From: a virus
Length of the DNA stretch: 22,754 bases
IMG/VR virus record: IMGVR_UViG_3300031746_000184
Coordinates: 1 to 22,754 of that record
Direction: 5' to 3' (one strand)
Shown here: piece by piece, positions 21,681 through 22,754 of the stretch
How the letters are laid out: each line of letters starts with the position of its first letter
Position numbering within the stretch: the stretch's first letter is position 1
Position numbers and translations under genes: made by a program
Notes under the pieces: model-generated
What the model was told of the DNA's origin: nothing
Databases searched by the model: none
Seen by the model: the letters and a program-made list of their open reading frames with translations, nothing else

Positions 21681-22754
21681 ATGCCATACACTACAATTTC
21701 GGGCGATTTGTCAGAACACACAGAGTGGGTTGCTGGGACATACTATCTTACTGCAGATTGTAATTTAGGTAATTATAACCTAACATTAAACTGTTCAGCG
21801 GGAAACATAGTAATCAAGACATCCGGTAATAAACAAATAAAGTTGAATGGTACCGGTGTTATCGCAACAAGTAATTCCAGCACAACAAAGAAAGTAATAT
21901 TTACTTCCAAGAATGATGATTTACATGGAGATGTAATTGACGGAAGCTCTGCCAGTCCAGCGATAGGTGACCAAAGTAAAGGATTTCTTTCAGTAACGGC
22001 AAATAATGTTTCAGTGAATTTCCTGCATACGGAATGGTGGTATTGTGAAGTTATTGACGATGGAATTCTTGATTTTGGAAATACGTCTATCGGACAATCT
22101 GTTGGTATTTCTTTATCTTTAACTAATATTACTTTTAAGTATTGCGGTTTAAAAAACGGGTCGGATACGGATAGTACATTTATCGGGCAATGGAGACGAA
22201 CAGGATTTTTGTCACTGACTATTGACGGATTGTATGTTGATAGTACAAATAGAATACTTGAAAGCGGTGCAATGAAAGGTACCGTGGTATCATTTGGTAA
22301 CTGCGTTACTGTATCTATAACCAATATTAATATTGAATTGACGTGTAATAATGTTGGCTACGGATTAATTAAAATAAGAGCTTCAACCATTGCCATTATC
22401 GTTACACTCGGTTCTTATTATATAAAAGGAAATACGGAAACTGCTGCGTTGTTATTTTTGGCATCAGGAGTAGCTGCTTCTTTGACACTTACAATGCAAG
22501 ATGGTTTGATAGATATGAAAGATAACGCTATTGCAAGAGCAGCGGTATCACTTGCCCAGGCATCAAATGCAGTATTTAACTTTACAATGAGAAGGACTAC
22601 GATATGTAATTGTAATGTTGGTGTCTCGGAGTCTGGAATAATAACCGGTTATGACGAGGATTATAATAATTTCTATAATAACGGAACGAACGCTACAAGC
22701 GCGTTGGGAGCTCATACTGGCCAGTCAAACCCGATTGCAGCACAACCGTTATTA
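21681..22754 (+). CDS. Beta-helix tail fibre/tailspike-like protein (3' truncated by the window)
   Basis: From ATG 21681 (GAGGTAAAT upstream) the frame is open for 358 codons to the window end. The sequence alternates short strands with Gly/Asn turns, as in right-handed beta-helix proteins: LTLNCSAGNIVIKTSGNKQI (about 33-52), GISLSLTNITFKYCGLKNGS, LSLTIDGLYVDSTNRI, VTVSITNINIEL and LTLTMQDGLIDMKDNAIA. Such proteins serve as tailspikes or adhesins. No catalytic residues are evident and the C-terminal part is missing, so the fold and role are inferred from texture and from its location after baseplate J. Confidence 0.65.
   Translation, partial: MPYTTISGDLSEHTEWVAGTYYLTADCNLGNYNLTLNCSAGNIVIKTSGNKQIKLNGTGVIATSNSSTTKKVIFTSKNDDLHGDVIDGSSASPAIGDQSKGFLSVTANNVSVNFLHTEWWYCEVIDDGILDFGNTSIGQSVGISLSLTNITFKYCGLKNGSDTDSTFIGQWRRTGFLSLTIDGLYVDSTNRILESGAMKGTVVSFGNCVTVSITNINIELTCNNVGYGLIKIRASTIAIIVTLGSYYIKGNTETAALLFLASGVAASLTLTMQDGLIDMKDNAIARAAVSLAQASNAVFNFTMRRTTICNCNVGVSESGIITGYDEDYNNFYNNGTNATSALGAHTGQSNPIAAQPLL

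Noticed and set aside
21773-22324. Antisense open frame of 183 codons under the last gene
   Set aside because: It is a shadow of the beta-helix frame, with no ribosome site or recognisable product.
1-22754. CRISPR arrays, tRNA genes, insertion sequences, att sites, origins
   Set aside because: No spaced direct repeats, cloverleaf, transposase or terminal repeats, or integrase context were seen on either strand.

Overview
The window is almost entirely the late structural (virion) module of a contractile-tailed bacteriophage or prophage (myovirus type). All genes lie on the + strand, are tightly packed with many 1-16 nt overlaps, and run in the classical order: packaging, portal, head maturation, capsid, connector, tail sheath and tube, tape measure, baseplate, receptor-binding proteins. 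No integrase, repressor, lysis, tRNA or CRISPR feature is visible. The DNA is moderately AT-rich and most genes carry AAGGAG-type ribosome binding sites. The families seen (DUF1073-like portal, DUF2213, DUF2184 capsid, DUF4054, LIC_12616-like terminator, DUF3383 sheath, DUF3277 tube, Dit-like, Pam3-plug-like, gp138-like spike) form a known Gram-negative-associated myovirus cassette. A spirochaete or other low-GC Gram-negative host would fit, but the sequence does not prove any host.

Layout. 1-2017: end of an upstream frame, small and large terminase, a small membrane protein. 2010-5316: portal, then a MuF-type head morphogenesis protein carrying an extra C-terminal HExxH zincin domain, followed by a small acidic gene. 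5317-8508: maturation protease with an apparent in-frame nested scaffold start, a capsid cement protein with an inserted domain, the major capsid protein and a strong intrinsic terminator. 8546-10721: an orphan gene, a second strong terminator, and connector/neck/terminator genes. 10743-14994: sheath, tube, a tail assembly chaperone with a complete -1 frameshift signal, a membrane protein with HxxxC repeats, and the tape measure. 14997-17680: Dit-like protein, a structured intergenic region with a promoter-like element, baseplate plug, hub and spike. 17680-22754: an Asp-box beta-propeller split over two in-frame ORFs, a beta-helix-like protein fused to a gp25/gpW-like wedge domain, baseplate J, and a beta-helix protein running off the end.

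How the parts work together. Terminase packs DNA through the portal into a prohead built from the DUF2184 capsid on the nested scaffold. The DUF2213 protease matures it and the gp24-like protein cements it. The neck proteins join the head to a sheath/tube tail whose length is set by a 524-aa tape measure, helped by the two chaperone forms. The baseplate ends in a spike and host-recognition beta-structures.

The points most worth following are (1) the MuF-zincin fusion with a small downstream gene, a possible virion-delivered effector; (2) the -1 frameshift signal with its stem-loop; (3) the nested protease/scaffold pair with an assemblin-like His-Ser-His pattern; (4) the fusion of a beta-helix-like domain to a baseplate wedge; and (5) the propeller interrupted by two in-frame stops. 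No region longer than 300 bases lacks a gene; the largest gap is 134 bases (15627-15760).
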